In this document: positions 30,723 through 40,035 of the stretch, one piece after another
Layout of the letters: each line of letters opens with the position of its first letter
Numbering within the stretch: the first letter of the stretch is position 1
Assembly (NCBI GenBank): GCA_037355855.1
Contig: CM074759.1
Location: 8,122,001-8,186,000 of the forward strand
Direction of reading: 5' to 3'
Source: Pseudo-nitzschia pungens
Taxonomy: Eukaryota > Bacillariophyta > Bacillariophyceae > Bacillariales > Bacillariaceae
DNA: 64,000 bases
Program-made: the position numbers and the translations under genes
The notes under the pieces: generated by a model
What the model saw: only the letters and a program-made list of their open reading frames with translations
The model's database searches: none
Told to the model about the DNA's origin: nothing

Positions 30723-33700
30723 TTAAGATCGGAAGAGTCGGACCTGTGGAAGTTCCACTTCTTCGTATGTTTCGGTATCTTCAACAGACACTGCCAAGTC
30801 GACAAAAGAGGCTGAAGAGATTGATGAAAAATCTTTGCTTTCCTCGTTGTCAGCTGGCCCATCCCGTGAAAACTCTTCGTCGAATTCTTCCCCGGATTGC
30901 ACGGCTTCCTGGATAACCTCCCATATACTCTTGTTGAGAAGGTCTTCGTCATCTTCGTGCAAGAAGTTGGCATAAATCATGATAGGACCAATAGAAATAT
31001 TAGAAACCTGAATAGCATCCGGATCCTCCGCATAAGCTTTTTTCTGAATTCGTCGTAGCAGGCGGCGTAGGGTGAGTCCTCCCGCCCGTGCCGTCTTCTT
31101 TCCTTCCTTGATACTGATTCGGTCCCACAATGTGTGGGTTTCTCCTCTAATACCAGTGAATTCCTCGGCAGGTAGCGGAGAAGTGAAGGCGAAAAACGGG
31201 AGCGCCAGATTGATGAAGGCGTTTCGGTGGCGATTCAGTGGTGCTTTTTGCGTCAGTTTGACCAGCTCTACGCACGAGAGAGCCGAAACAAAGGCAGTAG
31301 TCGTGATCATTGCGGGGACGATTTTCCCCGCAACCTTTCGCGTCTCCATCGCGTCCACGGGTGCAATGCCGTAACAAATTGCCCGAAGATTGCTGGCCGC
31401 GGTGATGAAAGTAATGTGGTCGTTCGAATCGTCGTCTTTTTCGAATTCCGCCGCGGACAGGGATCGAAGAGATGCCCCCGCGTCATTCGAAGAACGCGAA
31501 TCAAGCGGTGCCAATAGCACTTTGATTTTCGATCTCTTGGACGTTTTGGAATCTTCTTCCATTGAAGCAGAGGTTGATTCTTGGAATGATTGGGAGCTCT
31601 CTGCGGCGCTTATGAGAGCGTTTTTCGCTTTCTCGATCGGAACGAGCCCCGAGTTTTCCCGGGAGTTGGATGGAATACCAGTGTATGTTTCGTATCGAAG
31701 CCGGGCAGCACTTCGAACAAAATCAATCATGTTCTTGTTGATTTCTTCTTTCTGTTTCGTTATATCGTCCTCTGCTTCGTTGTTCGTTGTCAGGGAAAAT
31801 GACAGTGGCTGTGGTGGCTTTCTGGATCCGGACCAGAACGGTTCTCCGTCTTCGTCTAGTTTGTCGATGGGGTGTTCCAAGAGAAGTTCCTCGATGGCAT
31901 CGAGAAATAATTCCCTTCCCAAATCAATTGCCCATTCTATGGCCTTTTTCTCCATGAAAACTCTGTCGTTGACAACCCCTTCGTCTTCCATTATCAACAG
32001 ATCTTCGGCTAGTTCCCTGGCAGCTTCGAACGCAGCTTCGTCGCCAAGCTCTTGGTCCAATTTGTTGGTCAACCCCTCGATGCCCTCATCGAGAAACAGC
32101 TGGGAGTACTGGTTTGCCTGCCGGGGCCGTCTCACAAAGAGACCGTCGAAGAGATCCCGGCCCCACTGAATGGTGTGAGAAATGGCGTAGGGAAAGTTTT
32201 TCAGTGTGCACACCGGGATCGCGGGTTCCGGCGGATCGGCACTCGATCCGTAGGATTCGCTCTGGTGGGGAACCACCACCTGCACATTTCCCTTTGATCC
32301 CAGGGTGCCGGCATCGACCATCGCCTTTTGGTTCGCCACACACTGTCCGTCCATGAACAACCTGGCCTCCATGTTGTCCAGCGCGTTCAGAACGACGTCC
32401 ACTCCTCTCGACCAGAACCTCGAATCGAAGGGGCCGGGGTCTTCCTCGTCTCCGACCTTGCTGGTGTGGCATTCCACCGCCACCGAGGGGTTCATACGGT
32501 GCATTGCTTCCTCGGCGGCCCTGCTCTTGAACTTTCCAATGTCATCGTCCCGAAAGAGCAGCTGGCGGCTCAGGTTGGATTTTTCGATCGTGTCCATATC
32601 CGTGACCAGAACGGTGCCTTCCTTTCCGGTTCCGAGTCCCATTGCGGCAATGTTCTTGAGGATCTCGCAGCCGATCGCTCCGGATCCCACCACGAAGAGT
32701 TTTTGGTTCCTCAGGCGAGCAACGACCTCCGATCCCAAAATGTGGGACAGTCCGTCGGTATCGGCAGTGCAAGTTTTTTCGCCCCCGTCATTGTCCGACG
32801 CCAGGACCTCGTCGCAGTCGTACAAGAGGAATTGCCGAACGGGATTGTAGAGTCCCGATACGGCCTTGAGGCATTCCTGGGAGGCAACGGCACCAAAAAT
32901 TGCCTGGAGGGGAACAAATTTTGCGGGACACGTTTGCAAAAAGTTGTTGCAGTGGTGTTGCCATTCCTCGTCGTCCTCGCTCTCGTTTGCGCCCTCGCAT
33001 TTGTCGCAGGCTTCTCGGGCAAGCTCCCGGAAGGAGTCCCAATCGTCGTAAGATCTGGGAATCCCGCCGTGTGCCCGGACAAAGGAACCGAGGGCCTGGA
33101 AGCACCCAAAGACGGCACTGCGACGGGTCTCGTCGAAGGACTTGTCCAGGTCGCAGGGAGTAAAGACGTCCGAAACACTGCCATCGATCGCCCCCCGCGC
33201 CACCTCCCCGAGGGACCGGAAGGAGACCTCCTCGATCTGTTTCTGCCGGGCAAAGGCCACCGCCTCGGCATTGATGGTGGTGATTGCCCTTTCGACGCTC
33301 TTCGACATTGCATCTACATCCGCATCCGTCGTTGCGGCGAGTCTCACCCGGATGCGCTCCGGGGTTTCGACCCGCGTCACGACGCACCTGAGTTCCTCCA
33401 GGAACGATCCATCGGATCGCGAGAAGACCACGACGTCGTCTCTCGAGACGTCATGCTTTTCCCCCTCGACGCTCTTGACCAGAATTGTTTGGTCGTTCTC
33501 GTTGCTGTTCCCCCCCGGGCCCTCGACGCGATCCAGGGGCACCACGAGGGGTGTCTCCCCATCGGCATCGTGGATCTCGTGCCTGGGTCCGAAATCACAA
33601 AAGATCCGACCGTAGACCCCAGCGGTTTCGGCGGAAACAAACTTCCAGGCGAGCGACGTCGACGGTGACTTTCGACAAAACTCGTTCCACTCGAGTTGTT

Positions 33701-34700
33701 GCGTGTACGGACGATCAACGCAGAGCAGGACTCCTCCCTCGTGCTGCTGCTGCCCATGTCCGCCGGGTTCGCTTTCCGAGAGCAGTTCGGTTTTGGAAAC
33801 GGTCGACACCCTAAGTGCCGGATTCAATCGCCGGAGGAATTCGACCAGAAGGTCGATGAGCTCGTCGGACGAACGCGAACCGTTGTCGTCTTCTCCCAGC
33901 TCCGCCATGGCTCCCCGTATGTAAGTCCCTCCCAGATCGTCGAGGGCCGGCTCGTGATAGTTGTCGTTTTCATCATTGTTGTCCTCATCTGAAACGATGA
34001 CAACGATGCTTCCCACCCCCGAGAGCGCCAGATTCTTGATCGATTCCCAGAGCAGGCCCGATCGGATCGGGCCGTCGACGTAGATCGTGGACGATCGGAT
34101 CAATCCGTGCGCGCGGGCTCCCATGGTGTAGACCTGTCGGCTGTAGCGCTCTTCATCGTTATCGCTGTTGTTGTCGCTGTCGTCGCTGGTTTGGTCTCCC
34201 CCACGCAGCGCCAGTGCGACCGCCGATTGGCTATGGACATTCGTACTTTCTAGGGACGGCTTGGTGGGCATCATGAACAGGGATGTAGAAGGCCTTCCGG
34301 ACCAGGGAATCCGCCGGGCAGTCGCCGGTGTCTTGGACAACGTAACGACGAAGAGCAGCAACAGCTGCAGGGTCAGTGTCACAACACCAAGGCCGGTAGC
34401 GGTCGGCTCGCGCTGCTGACATCGGCGGTTGTATCGTTGTCGCTTCATTCCTCGTCTGTTGGAGGATGGTTCCGTCGTAGTAGTTGTATCCGAGCAGCAG
34501 CAAGTTTCATTACCCCTCGTCATGGTCGCGGTTCTTTGGCAGGCGAGTGAGCGATTGAGCGAATTTCCTTTGTGGCGGTTTTGTGTTGTGGATGATTCCA
34601 CGGTGGGAGGTAGCGAGAGTGTTTCTAGTATCGTAATCTTACCGAACGTTGCCATTGGGTTTGACACCAACCTCCACGAAGCAAATAGATGAGGATCCAT
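30723..34700 (-). CDS. UBA1-type ubiquitin-activating enzyme (E1) with hydrophobic presequence
   Basis: Up to 1325 residues, one exon. The E1 adenylates ubiquitin with ATP and passes it to its catalytic Cys and then to E2s. Inactive adenylation half: ERYSRQVYTMGARAH (about 185-200). Active half: GSGAIGCEILKN (Gly 672) and TDMDTIEKSNLSRQLLFR. Catalytic Cys is 831 in IPVCTLKNFPYAISHTIQW. A C-terminal ubiquitin-fold domain ends VELPQVRLFRS. All features match UBA1 (about 1050 aa); the excess is N-terminal plus acidic inserts. Translation from Met 85 (34448) would give MKRQRYNRR... and a hydrophobic core GLGVVTLTLQLLLLFVVTL ending TPATA-RR, a good signal peptide, followed by a Ser/Arg/Pro-rich stretch. 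The likely cleavage is not followed by Phe, which in diatoms fits the periplastidic space rather than the stroma. If Met 1 is used, the segment is buried 105 residues in. It is tail-to-tail with MSH4 (34 bp apart). Confidence 0.9.
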   Translation of the reverse strand: MDPHLFASWRLVSNPMATFGKITILETLSLPPTVESSTTQNRHKGNSLNRSLACQRTATMTRGNETCCCSDTTTTTEPSSNRRGMKRQRYNRRCQQREPTATGLGVVTLTLQLLLLFVVTLSKTPATARRIPWSGRPSTSLFMMPTKPSLESTNVHSQSAVALALRGGDQTSDDSDNNSDNDEERYSRQVYTMGARAHGLIRSSTIYVDGPIRSGLLWESIKNLALSGVGSIVVIVSDEDNNDENDNYHEPALDDLGGTYIRGAMAELGEDDNGSRSSDELIDLLVEFLRRLNPALRVSTVSKTELLSESEPGGHGQQQHEGGVLLCVDRPYTQQLEWNEFCRKSPSTSLAWKFVSAETAGVYGRIFCDFGPRHEIHDADGETPLVVPLDRVEGPGGNSNENDQTILVKSVEGEKHDVSRDDVVVFSRSDGSFLEELRCVVTRVETPERIRVRLAATTDADVDAMSKSVERAITTINAEAVAFARQKQIEEVSFRSLGEVARGAIDGSVSDVFTPCDLDKSFDETRRSAVFGCFQALGSFVRAHGGIPRSYDDWDSFRELAREACDKCEGANESEDDEEWQHHCNNFLQTCPAKFVPLQAIFGAVASQECLKAVSGLYNPVRQFLLYDCDEVLASDNDGGEKTCTADTDGLSHILGSEVVARLRNQKLFVVGSGAIGCEILKNIAAMGLGTGKEGTVLVTDMDTIEKSNLSRQLLFRDDDIGKFKSRAAEEAMHRMNPSVAVECHTSKVGDEEDPGPFDSRFWSRGVDVVLNALDNMEARLFMDGQCVANQKAMVDAGTLGSKGNVQVVVPHQSESYGSSADPPEPAIPVCTLKNFPYAISHTIQWGRDLFDGLFVRRPRQANQYSQLFLDEGIEGLTNKLDQELGDEAAFEAARELAEDLLIMEDEGVVNDRVFMEKKAIEWAIDLGRELFLDAIEELLLEHPIDKLDEDGEPFWSGSRKPPQPLSFSLTTNNEAEDDITKQKEEINKNMIDFVRSAARLRYETYTGIPSNSRENSGLVPIEKAKNALISAAESSQSFQESTSASMEEDSKTSKRSKIKVLLAPLDSRSSNDAGASLRSLSAAEFEKDDDSNDHITFITAASNLRAICYGIAPVDAMETRKVAGKIVPAMITTTAFVSALSCVELVKLTQKAPLNRHRNAFINLALPFFAFTSPLPAEEFTGIRGETHTLWDRISIKEGKKTARAGGLTLRRLLRRIQKKAYAEDPDAIQVSNISIGPIMIYANFLHEDDEDLLNKSIWEVIQEAVQSGEEFDEEFSRDGPADNEESKDFSSISSASFVDLAVSVEDTETYEEVELPQVRLFRS

Positions 34701-35179
34701 GCAGACAGATAAAGTTTACGGTAAGTTACAAGTAAGGTTTACGAGTAGATTACGATCGGCTTTCGGAAACAAGAAAAATCTTAGTTCCCTTACGTCAAGA
34801 TCCACGTGTTGATTTCGAAAAGCGCGATTTTTTATGTATCTGTGCGCGATTCTGATCTACGGTTACGTACGCAGCACAGACTTGGACCATCAAATCATCA
34901 TCAATCACCTCATCAATCTCGTTTCGAGCGACGGAAAAAAAAATGATGTGAAACAGCAAGTCATGTGAGGATAATTCTTCTTTGCAACGTTCACAAGGAA
35001 CAGAAACTAAGTTATTTTTTGTTGCATGAATCATTGATATTCTTGTATCATTGATAACGGCATTCATAAGTCGACTTGTCTGTCGTTCCGCCTGGTCTCG
35101 TCTGGTCTCATCTCATCTCATCTCGATTGATTCGACTCGATTCGACTCGACTCGTGTCTAGTCTACTGTATCCGCGCAA
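34701..35179. promoter_or_regulatory. Divergent promoter region of the E1 and PcrA-like genes
   Basis: 479 bp between two head-to-head genes. Near the E1 start it has GTTTACGGTAAGTTACAAGTAAGGTTTACG, variants of the recurrent GTAAGGTTAC word. Near the helicase start it has a CTCATCT run (about 35104-35123) and a GATTCGACTC repeat (about 35126-35155). No TATA box is evident. A shared promoter is inferred from geometry only. Confidence 0.4.
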
Positions 35180-38100
35180 ATGCATCAAACGCGCCGCCGA
35201 AGACGAACGAGTCCGACGAGCGGCACAGCTACAACGGTTCTGGCAGCGGAAGATTGGCGGTGGCTGGCAATGGCAGCGATGATGATCCTCGGCATGGGAA
35301 CGATCGTCCGCAAGCCGAACAAGCTCGCCTCCTTTGGTTTCCGAATCCAGCACGCCAACGCCCTCCGGCCTACTCCCGGTCCTCTTTTGGGTACCATCAG
35401 TATGCGGAGAAGAGGTGGATTCGCCGCAATAATAGAACCACAAATTTCACAGCAAGAAGAATCCGTTGCACTTGGAATCTCAAATACAAATCACCATCCC
35501 TTGACGGATCCTCAACGACAACGGCAATGGCGATATCGCCAATCGCAAAGAACCTTCGGGCTGCGCCCCCTCTCCTCTTCCTCCATCCCGGAGATTTCCA
35601 GCGACAGCTCCGGCAGCGGCGACGACGACCTCGGGTTTGTTGGATTCGACTACGATCCCCAGCTGGAGCACGACGGCAGCGCCTTTCGCGATCATTACGA
35701 CGACTGCGATGACGAGGATGCCGCCGCCGCCGATGCCGCTCTTTCCGCTCGATTGCAGCAGCTGCTTCTGAGGGACCTGAATCCCTCCCAGGTCGAGGCC
35801 GTGACGCAGCCGTTGCGCCTGCCGCACCCGACCAGCGGAGAGCTTCGATCCGTCGTCACGAGGGTCATTGCCGGACCCGGTTCCGGAAAGACCAAGGTCC
35901 TGACGACGCGGATCGCCCACCTCCTCCGCGAGGATCCCTACGGAAGGATCTTGGCGGTGACCTTTACTCGCAAGGCGGCGGGAGAAATGAAGGAACGGCT
36001 GGAACGACTCCTGCGGGAGCAGCATAAGGAAAAAACCAGCACGATGGGTGGCGGTGGGAGGTCATCGTCCGGGGACGAAGAAGAATACGTCGCGGTGGCG
36101 CAAACCACCGATGGGAGGGCGGACGCCGAGGGAGCGGTGGCTCCCGAAGGCATCGAACGGGTGGAACTGGGGACCTTTCACTCGATTTGTGCCAAGATCT
36201 TGCGGTACAACGGTGACTTGCTGAGGGATCTCCCGTCGGTCCGGCGGGATATGTCCAAGGCGCAGCCGGTCTGGGTGGAGCGTATCCCTCCCGCGGATGA
36301 GGACAGTGGCAATGACAATGACATTCGCACACCGGAAAAAATTCTGGTCGACCCCGAAATCAGGCTCAACGGGCAGTACGTCATCATCGATCAGGGGGAA
36401 CAGATCCGGATTCTCAACGAGTGCCTCAAGGAGCAAAAGATCGATCTCAAGCACAACGAGGTCAAACCGATCCAGATCATCACCACCATAGGCAAGATCA
36501 AGGAGACGTTTGCCGAGGGGCAGGATCCCTTTGCCGACAGACCGGGCCGGCCCCCGGGAAGAACCATGCAAATGACTCGCAAGGTCTACTTCCGGTACCG
36601 AGAAAAACTCCTCACGAACAACGCCCTCGACTTTGACGACCTGATCCTGTTGACGCGGGAGCTTCTGATGGAAGATGAGGAACTCCGGCATTGCCTGCAC
36701 AGGAGGTGGCCCCACGTTCTCGTCGACGAGTACCAGGACACCAGCAGGGTGCAAATGGATCTGATCAAGCTCCTGACTTCCTCCAGTCTCTTTGTGGTCG
36801 GGGACGCCGACCAGTCGATCTACTCGTGGCGGGGTGCCCACGTGGGCAGCCTCGAGGACGTCAAGACCGAGTTTGAACCCTACGGGACGGTACAAACCGT
36901 CTTTCTCAAGGAGAACTACCGGTCCACCTCCAACATTGTCCGGGCCGCGGAAAAAGTGATTTCCTCCGGCCGGTATCAGCAGCAGCCCACCTCGGTCGTG
37001 GCCGAGGTTCTTGCCGAAGCGGGGTTGCACAAAGAAGACGACAAACGCAAAAACAACGCCAGTGCGACGCAGAGGGACGACCTCCGGAGGGCCATGAAAC
37101 CCAAGCGAGGCGCCGGCCCGAGCCCCCGCGTCGTGGCCTGCGAGGACGAGCGCTCCGAAGCCCGGTTCGTGGTGGACACCATCCTTGAGCTCAAGGCCAA
37201 CAACGATCTGGCCCCGGGGGACACGGTGGCGATGATCTATCGAACCAACGCCCAGTCTCGATACCTCGAGGAGGCGTGCGTCCAGCAAAACCTGCCGTAC
37301 GTGATTCGGGGCGGGGCCGGGGGATTCTACAAGCGGGCCGAAATCAAGGACTGCCTGTGCTTTTTGCGATGGCTGTATAGCGGGAACGACGAGGGATCCA
37401 TGATCCGAGCCATGAAAACTCCCAGCAAGGGCATTGGAGAAAAAGGATACGGCGAGTTCAGGGACTATTGCGATCTGGTGCAGTCCTACATTCGACAAAA
37501 CCACCCCGATTGCGAGCGGCCAACCTACCTGGACGTGCTAATCTCAATGACCAACCGGGGGGGCGCTGGTGATGGCAGCAATAGCAACAGTGACAAGGAT
37601 TACTTGCTCCCGGAGGGGACCCCTAGTGCGGAGGACCACATCTCGAAACGGGCACTCAACAACTTCTTGAAGTTCTCCGCCCAGATGAGGGAGATTCGTG
37701 CCAATGCCTATCGAGCGGACGTTGGAACGCTGCTGCTGTTTGTCATTGAAGAACTCAAACTGCTGGATCATTTCGACGCGATCTCGAAATCCAAATCGGA
37801 GTTCCTCGAGCGCAAGGAAAACGTCAAGGAACTCCGAAACGCGGCCAACAAATATGCTTCGTACGGGCCGTCCCTGACCCGCGGACCGTCCGACAACGAC
37901 GAGGACGATGTGATGGGCGTCGATTCGGCCCTGTCCAGTTTTCTGGACGATGTGGCCCTGGTCAGCGACACGGCCGAGGCCAACGAGGAGGACGAGGATC
38001 CTTCGCGCATGGTGGTCAACCTCATGACGATCCACGCATCCAAGGGAACCGAGTTCGACTGTGTCTTTGTCGTCGGCCTCGAGGAGGGGACCCTCCCTTG

Positions 38101-39028
38101 CTCTCCCGCCATTCAGGAAGGAGCCGGCTCCGTCCAGCTCGAAGAGGAAAAACGCCTGTGCTACGTGGCCATGACGCGGGCCAAGACGAGGCTCGTTCTG
38201 ACCTGGCGCAAGGAGGTCACCAGCTTCTCCAGGTGGAACACAGAGGGGCCCAAAACCCAGTCGAAGCAGCGGAGCCGCTTTCTGAACGCCATTGTGTCGA
38301 AAAAATCCCGGGCCATGGACGCGAAACGGAAACCGAAGGGATCCCAGTCCAAGCCGCGCATGGCGTTGCGAAACGCGTCGACATCGACTTCTCGGAGCGG
38401 CAGCGCTGCCGGCCGGAGCCCAGCTATGGGAAGCAGCAGCAGCCGGTACGTCAACCGAACCGGGCTGAAGGGAGCCGACGCTCGGAGATCGTCCCCAGCG
38501 GCACGCCGGGCAGCGTCATCATCGTCGTCGTCGTCGTCGTCGCGACGGACGGAACCACCGATCCGGCCGCGGAATCGAACCACTTCTTCCGGCGCTTCCT
38601 TGCCGAAATCCTTCCGGCCCAGCGCCGAACGCGTCGAAGCTCTGCGATCCACGCTGTCGTCTCCCTCGTCCGCCGGTGCCGGGGTCCCTCCCCGGCGGCG
38701 CAGCCCGCCGCCACGATCGGCGCCACCCAAACAAGTGCGGGAAAATTCGCCACCAATCGCACGGCGCACCAGTCGTAGTAGTAGCAGCGGTAGCAGACCC
38801 CCCCCGCGATCGTCATCGCCCCCCAACGAGATTGGCGTCGACCCGACGTGGTTCTTTCCGGTGGGCGTCCGGGTGGTCCACGTGAATCTCGGAAAGGGCA
38901 CCGTGGTGGAGCCACCCCCCTTTCGGACGATCGAGGACGCCAAGGTTCGGGTCCGATTCGAAAACGGAAAGACGCTCGAGTTCCCGGCGCTGGGCAGTGA
39001 CATTGTCCCGGACATGGGGGGCTTTTGA
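35180..39028 (+). CDS. PcrA/UvrD-type superfamily 1A DNA helicase, probably organellar
   Basis: 1282 residues, single exon. 3'-5' helicase of the bacterial UvrD/PcrA type: Q-motif region LNPSQVEAVT, Walker A GPGSGKT (about 232), FTRKAAGEM, GTFHSICAKIL, motif II VDEYQDTS (about 515), motif III GDADQSIYSWRGA, motif IV ENYRS, YRTNAQSR, motif V MTIHASKGTEFD with EEGTLP, and motif VI CYVAMTRAKTRL. The last ~60 residues (VGVRVVHVNLGKGTVVEPP...) match the PcrA Tudor-like C-terminal module. The ~130-residue Ser/Arg/Pro-rich linker before it is expanded by simple repeats. The N-terminus is basic, with a hydrophobic stretch (WLAMAAMMILGMG, about 28-40), consistent with a signal- or organelle-type leader; plastid or mitochondrial location is inferred. 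Bacterial ancestry via an organelle is likely. Confidence 0.92.
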   Translation: MHQTRRRRRTSPTSGTATTVLAAEDWRWLAMAAMMILGMGTIVRKPNKLASFGFRIQHANALRPTPGPLLGTISMRRRGGFAAIIEPQISQQEESVALGISNTNHHPLTDPQRQRQWRYRQSQRTFGLRPLSSSSIPEISSDSSGSGDDDLGFVGFDYDPQLEHDGSAFRDHYDDCDDEDAAAADAALSARLQQLLLRDLNPSQVEAVTQPLRLPHPTSGELRSVVTRVIAGPGSGKTKVLTTRIAHLLREDPYGRILAVTFTRKAAGEMKERLERLLREQHKEKTSTMGGGGRSSSGDEEEYVAVAQTTDGRADAEGAVAPEGIERVELGTFHSICAKILRYNGDLLRDLPSVRRDMSKAQPVWVERIPPADEDSGNDNDIRTPEKILVDPEIRLNGQYVIIDQGEQIRILNECLKEQKIDLKHNEVKPIQIITTIGKIKETFAEGQDPFADRPGRPPGRTMQMTRKVYFRYREKLLTNNALDFDDLILLTRELLMEDEELRHCLHRRWPHVLVDEYQDTSRVQMDLIKLLTSSSLFVVGDADQSIYSWRGAHVGSLEDVKTEFEPYGTVQTVFLKENYRSTSNIVRAAEKVISSGRYQQQPTSVVAEVLAEAGLHKEDDKRKNNASATQRDDLRRAMKPKRGAGPSPRVVACEDERSEARFVVDTILELKANNDLAPGDTVAMIYRTNAQSRYLEEACVQQNLPYVIRGGAGGFYKRAEIKDCLCFLRWLYSGNDEGSMIRAMKTPSKGIGEKGYGEFRDYCDLVQSYIRQNHPDCERPTYLDVLISMTNRGGAGDGSNSNSDKDYLLPEGTPSAEDHISKRALNNFLKFSAQMREIRANAYRADVGTLLLFVIEELKLLDHFDAISKSKSEFLERKENVKELRNAANKYASYGPSLTRGPSDNDEDDVMGVDSALSSFLDDVALVSDTAEANEEDEDPSRMVVNLMTIHASKGTEFDCVFVVGLEEGTLPCSPAIQEGAGSVQLEEEKRLCYVAMTRAKTRLVLTWRKEVTSFSRWNTEGPKTQSKQRSRFLNAIVSKKSRAMDAKRKPKGSQSKPRMALRNASTSTSRSGSAAGRSPAMGSSSSRYVNRTGLKGADARRSSPAARRAASSSSSSSSSRRTEPPIRPRNRTTSSGASLPKSFRPSAERVEALRSTLSSPSSAGAGVPPRRRSPPPRSAPPKQVRENSPPIARRTSRSSSSGSRPPPRSSSPPNEIGVDPTWFFPVGVRVVHVNLGKGTVVEPPPFRTIEDAKVRVRFENGKTLEFPALGSDIVPDMGGF

Positions 39029-39167
39029 GAGCAAACACGGACGACGAGACGAACGCGCGGTTCAATAGCATTGAACTGCATTGCATCGTTTTGCATCCAA
39101 TTGCGTCGCATCGCATTGCAGAGGGTGAAAAAGATTCAGTTCCATTTCGTTCCTCTCGGCTCAACTG

Positions 39168-39225
39168 AACTCGACTCGACTGAACTCAACTCGACTCGAC
39201 TCGACTCGACTCGACTCTACTAGGT
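39168..39225. repeat. CTCGA-type microsatellite 3' of the helicase gene
   Basis: Runs of ACTCGACTCGACT and CTGAACTCAACTCG. A similar ACTCGATTCGACTCG run lies just 5' of the same gene (35126-35155), so the gene is bracketed by the same simple repeat. Confidence 0.7.
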
Positions 39226-39432
39226 ATGGTACTTGTGTAAAATAATGAATTTCATTCGCGATACGATACCCACACAATTTTCTTATGGTTGATTGAGTTC
39301 CCGCACCACAAAAGTGCGTCGTCGGAAATCAATTGAGATTTCTCACTTGGATTGCTCTGGTTTCTCCGCTGCAAGTTTTCTTGCCTTGTGCCCGCAATTC
39401 CATCATCGTCGTCGTCGTCGTCGTCATCGTCA

Positions 39433-40035
39433 TCATCGTCGCAACGACGACGACAGGATCGTCTCGATCTCCCTCCGAAAGGCCCGCAGGCCGTCGTTCC
39501 GCAGAAACTCTTCCCGGCGAATGCGTTTTCCCGATGCCCCGTGACCACTACCACCACCGCTGCTTCCGTGGCCCATCGTCTCCCCTGCCCCACGATTCAT
39601 CGTGCCGTTGATGATGTTTTTGGGATCGGAATTCGTCTCGCTGCTGGCAGCAACAGCAACGGCGAAATTCGCAGAATTGGAATTGGAATTGGAATTGGAA
39701 TTGGCATTGGCCAACGATCGCTGGCGCACCACGTGCCTCGCCTTGTATCCGGTGCCGACCTCGGTGTTGCGAAACTGGTTCAGATCGACCGCCGCAACCG
39801 TTGCGGTTCTTGCGGCGGTGCCTTCCCTCCATTCGCGCTCGCGCTGGTGGGCGAGTTCCATGGATTCCCCCCAGCCGCCACGAGCGGTCTCGTTGTCTTT
39901 GCGGTTGCGGTTTTGTTCGCGGTTGTGTTTGCCACCCAGGGCTTGCCTCCGAGCGGGGTGGGAGAGGGGAAGATCCTCGTCCTCGTTGTCATTGTTGTTG
40001 TCGTCGTGTTCCGGTACGTGTAGCGAGTGGTCCAT
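39433..40035 (-). CDS. Hypothetical low-complexity protein
   Basis: 200 residues from ATG 40035 (CACAATGG context). An acidic Asp/Asn-rich N-terminus is followed by a Glu/Arg/Gln-rich segment, an Asn-Ser repeat (from a GGAATT hexamer run, 39676-39712), Gly/Ser-rich sequence, and a basic, helical C-terminus (KRIRREEFLRNDGLRAFRRE). The C-terminal segment looks like the only potentially conserved part. No family or targeting signal is recognised. A C-terminal intron into the frame ending near 39252 cannot be excluded. Confidence 0.45.
   Translation of the reverse strand: MDHSLHVPEHDDNNNDNEDEDLPLSHPARRQALGGKHNREQNRNRKDNETARGGWGESMELAHQREREWREGTAARTATVAAVDLNQFRNTEVGTGYKARHVVRQRSLANANSNSNSNSNSANFAVAVAASSETNSDPKNIINGTMNRGAGETMGHGSSGGGSGHGASGKRIRREEFLRNDGLRAFRREIETILSSSLRR

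Noticed and set aside
32328..33668. 446-codon plus-strand ORF opposite the E1 gene
   Set aside because: Shadow of the E1 coding strand; the E1 frame has complete family motifs.
36062..37504. 480-codon minus-strand ORF opposite the PcrA-like helicase
   Set aside because: Shadow produced by high GC and codon bias of the helicase.
39252..39593. 113-codon minus-strand ORF with a long Asp run
   Set aside because: Overlaps the better supported 200-codon frame and is driven by a GTC microsatellite.
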